Below are positions 13,978 through 14,624 of a stretch of DNA of 14,624 nucleotides, one piece after another. Positions within the stretch are counted from its first letter, which is position 1. Every line of letters starts with the position of its first letter. The DNA comes from an uncultured Clostridiaceae bacterium. GTDB lineage: Bacteria > Bacillota > Clostridia > Lachnospirales > Lachnospiraceae. The position numbers were made by a program, and so were the translations under genes. The stretch lies in NCBI GenBank assembly GCA_958441075.1, contig CAUCBQ010000039.1, forward strand, positions 1 through 14,624. Direction: 5' to 3'. The notes under the pieces are model-generated. The model had not been told where the DNA came from. It did not search any database and saw only the letters and a list, made by a program, of their open reading frames with translations.

Positions 13978-14624
13978 TTACTGCTGTTCATCCGGCGCTG
14001 TTGGGCGGTAAGAAGAATGATGGGAAGTCAGCTTGTAGTCCGAAGGAGACATACCGCAGAATTTCCGGAATACCCGGTTAATCTGTGAAAAACTGGAAAA
14101 CCCTGTGGATTCCGCTACCTGTGTAATGCGCAGCGGTGAATTGAGCAGCAGATACTGTGCATTTTTAATCCTGGTCAGCTGTATGTACTGTACAACCGTA
14201 TATCCGGTGACATTTTTAAACTGGTGAGACAGATAGTAGGGACTGATATAAAATGTATCTGCCAAAGCTGCAAGGGAGATATCCTCGGTATAGTGGGTGT
14301 GTATATAGTTGGTGATGGTATAAATTTTTTCCTTAACTCCGTTTTCCACATTGGGGACATAATGGTTTAAACCCTGCATTTCATACAGGAGAAAGAGAAA
14401 TTCCGTAAACTTGGTATGAATCAGCAGATTGCGGATATTGACATTTGGCGTATCCTGAGCAATGCTTACGATTTCGTTGAGCTTTTGATAGAGACGGTTC
14501 TGTTCTTCTCTGTGGAAACGGAAAACAGGCACAGAGCTGTTAAACACGGAGAGGATCTCCTTGTAGCCTGAGGCGCCAAAATTCATCTGCTTTGGCAGCA
14601 TAAAGCCGATGATAATGCGGTCGC
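13978..14624 (-). CDS. AraC-family transcriptional regulator, N-terminus outside the window
   Basis: The frame stays open through the window edge: codons upstream of the first ATG at 14601 read DRIIIGF and continue in the same frame. The true start therefore lies beyond 14624, and at least 214 residues are visible. Counting from that internal Met (residue 1 at 14601), residues about 90-195 contain the DNA-binding region with two helix-turn-helix motifs: DISLAALADTFYISPYYLSHQFKNVTG, then RITQVAESTGFSSFSQINRVFRKFCG. These are followed by the family signature MSPSDYK. The part before it (about 1-85) belongs to the effector or dimerisation domain and is not distinctive. The gene ends 130 bases before the secreted phosphatase gene on the same strand, separated by a terminator. 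Control of that neighbour is a reasonable but unproven inference. Effector unknown. Confidence 0.9.
   Translation of the reverse strand, partial: DRIIIGFMLPKQMNFGASGYKEILSVFNSSVPVFRFHREEQNRLYQKLNEIVSIAQDTPNVNIRNLLIHTKFTEFLFLLYEMQGLNHYVPNVENGVKEKIYTITNYIHTHYTEDISLAALADTFYISPYYLSHQFKNVTGYTVVQYIQLTRIKNAQYLLLNSPLRITQVAESTGFSSFSQINRVFRKFCGMSPSDYKLTSHHSSYRPTAPDEQQ

Noticed and set aside
1..14624. CRISPR array, insertion sequence, integrase or phage genes, toxin-antitoxin pair
   Set aside because: No regularly spaced direct repeats, transposase or integrase motifs, or paired small overlapping genes are visible in any frame.

Overview
The window looks like a chromosomal segment of a Gram-positive gut-type clostridium, most likely a Lachnospiraceae relative. 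The signs are moderate GC, strong AGGAGG-type ribosome binding sites, a CIRCE-controlled groES-groEL operon, a D-Ala-D-Ala carboxypeptidase with C-terminal cell-wall-binding repeats, a bacterial-type GlnRS and several AraC and MocR regulators. The placement is inferred from gene content. I could not run a search.

Layout. Positions 1-59 hold the 5' part of a tRNA-Thr(GGT) on the minus strand, with its promoter and an AT-only upstream tract at 108-167. Positions 168-445 contain no gene but have some inverted repeats. glnS (517-2211, +) follows from its own extended -10 promoter. Next is a two-gene unit on the plus strand: a MocR-type regulator (2346-3779) and a membrane-anchored MORN-like protein (3798-4652). 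It starts just after a strong intrinsic terminator. Convergent to it is a small, very acidic membrane-anchored protein (4703-5371, -). An AraC-family regulator (5514-6332, -) is divergent from a compact glycoside hydrolase family 2 enzyme (6483-8072, +). The 150 bp between them carry a dyad that covers the regulator's -35 box. groES (8295-8579) and groEL (8625-10247) follow under CIRCE control and end in a long hairpin terminator. A secreted D-Ala-D-Ala carboxypeptidase (10466-11989, +) converges on a secreted acid-phosphatase/PAP2 protein with an autotransporter-type repeat (12081-13847, -). The two share a bidirectional terminator. The window ends inside a second AraC-family regulator (13978-14624, -), which lies upstream of and co-directional with the phosphatase gene.

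How they work together. Most of the window is housekeeping: translation, chaperonin and peptidoglycan trimming. Two regulator-plus-target modules stand out: AraC with the GH2 enzyme (sugar-inducible glycoside use) and AraC with the secreted phosphatase. The points I would check first are the MocR regulator whose PLP lysine is replaced by arginine and which is paired with a MORN-like membrane protein, the phosphatase/autotransporter-repeat fusion in a Gram-positive setting, and a 17-base motif recurring in three intergenic regions. I found no CRISPR array, insertion sequence, prophage gene or clear sign of a new multi-gene defence system.
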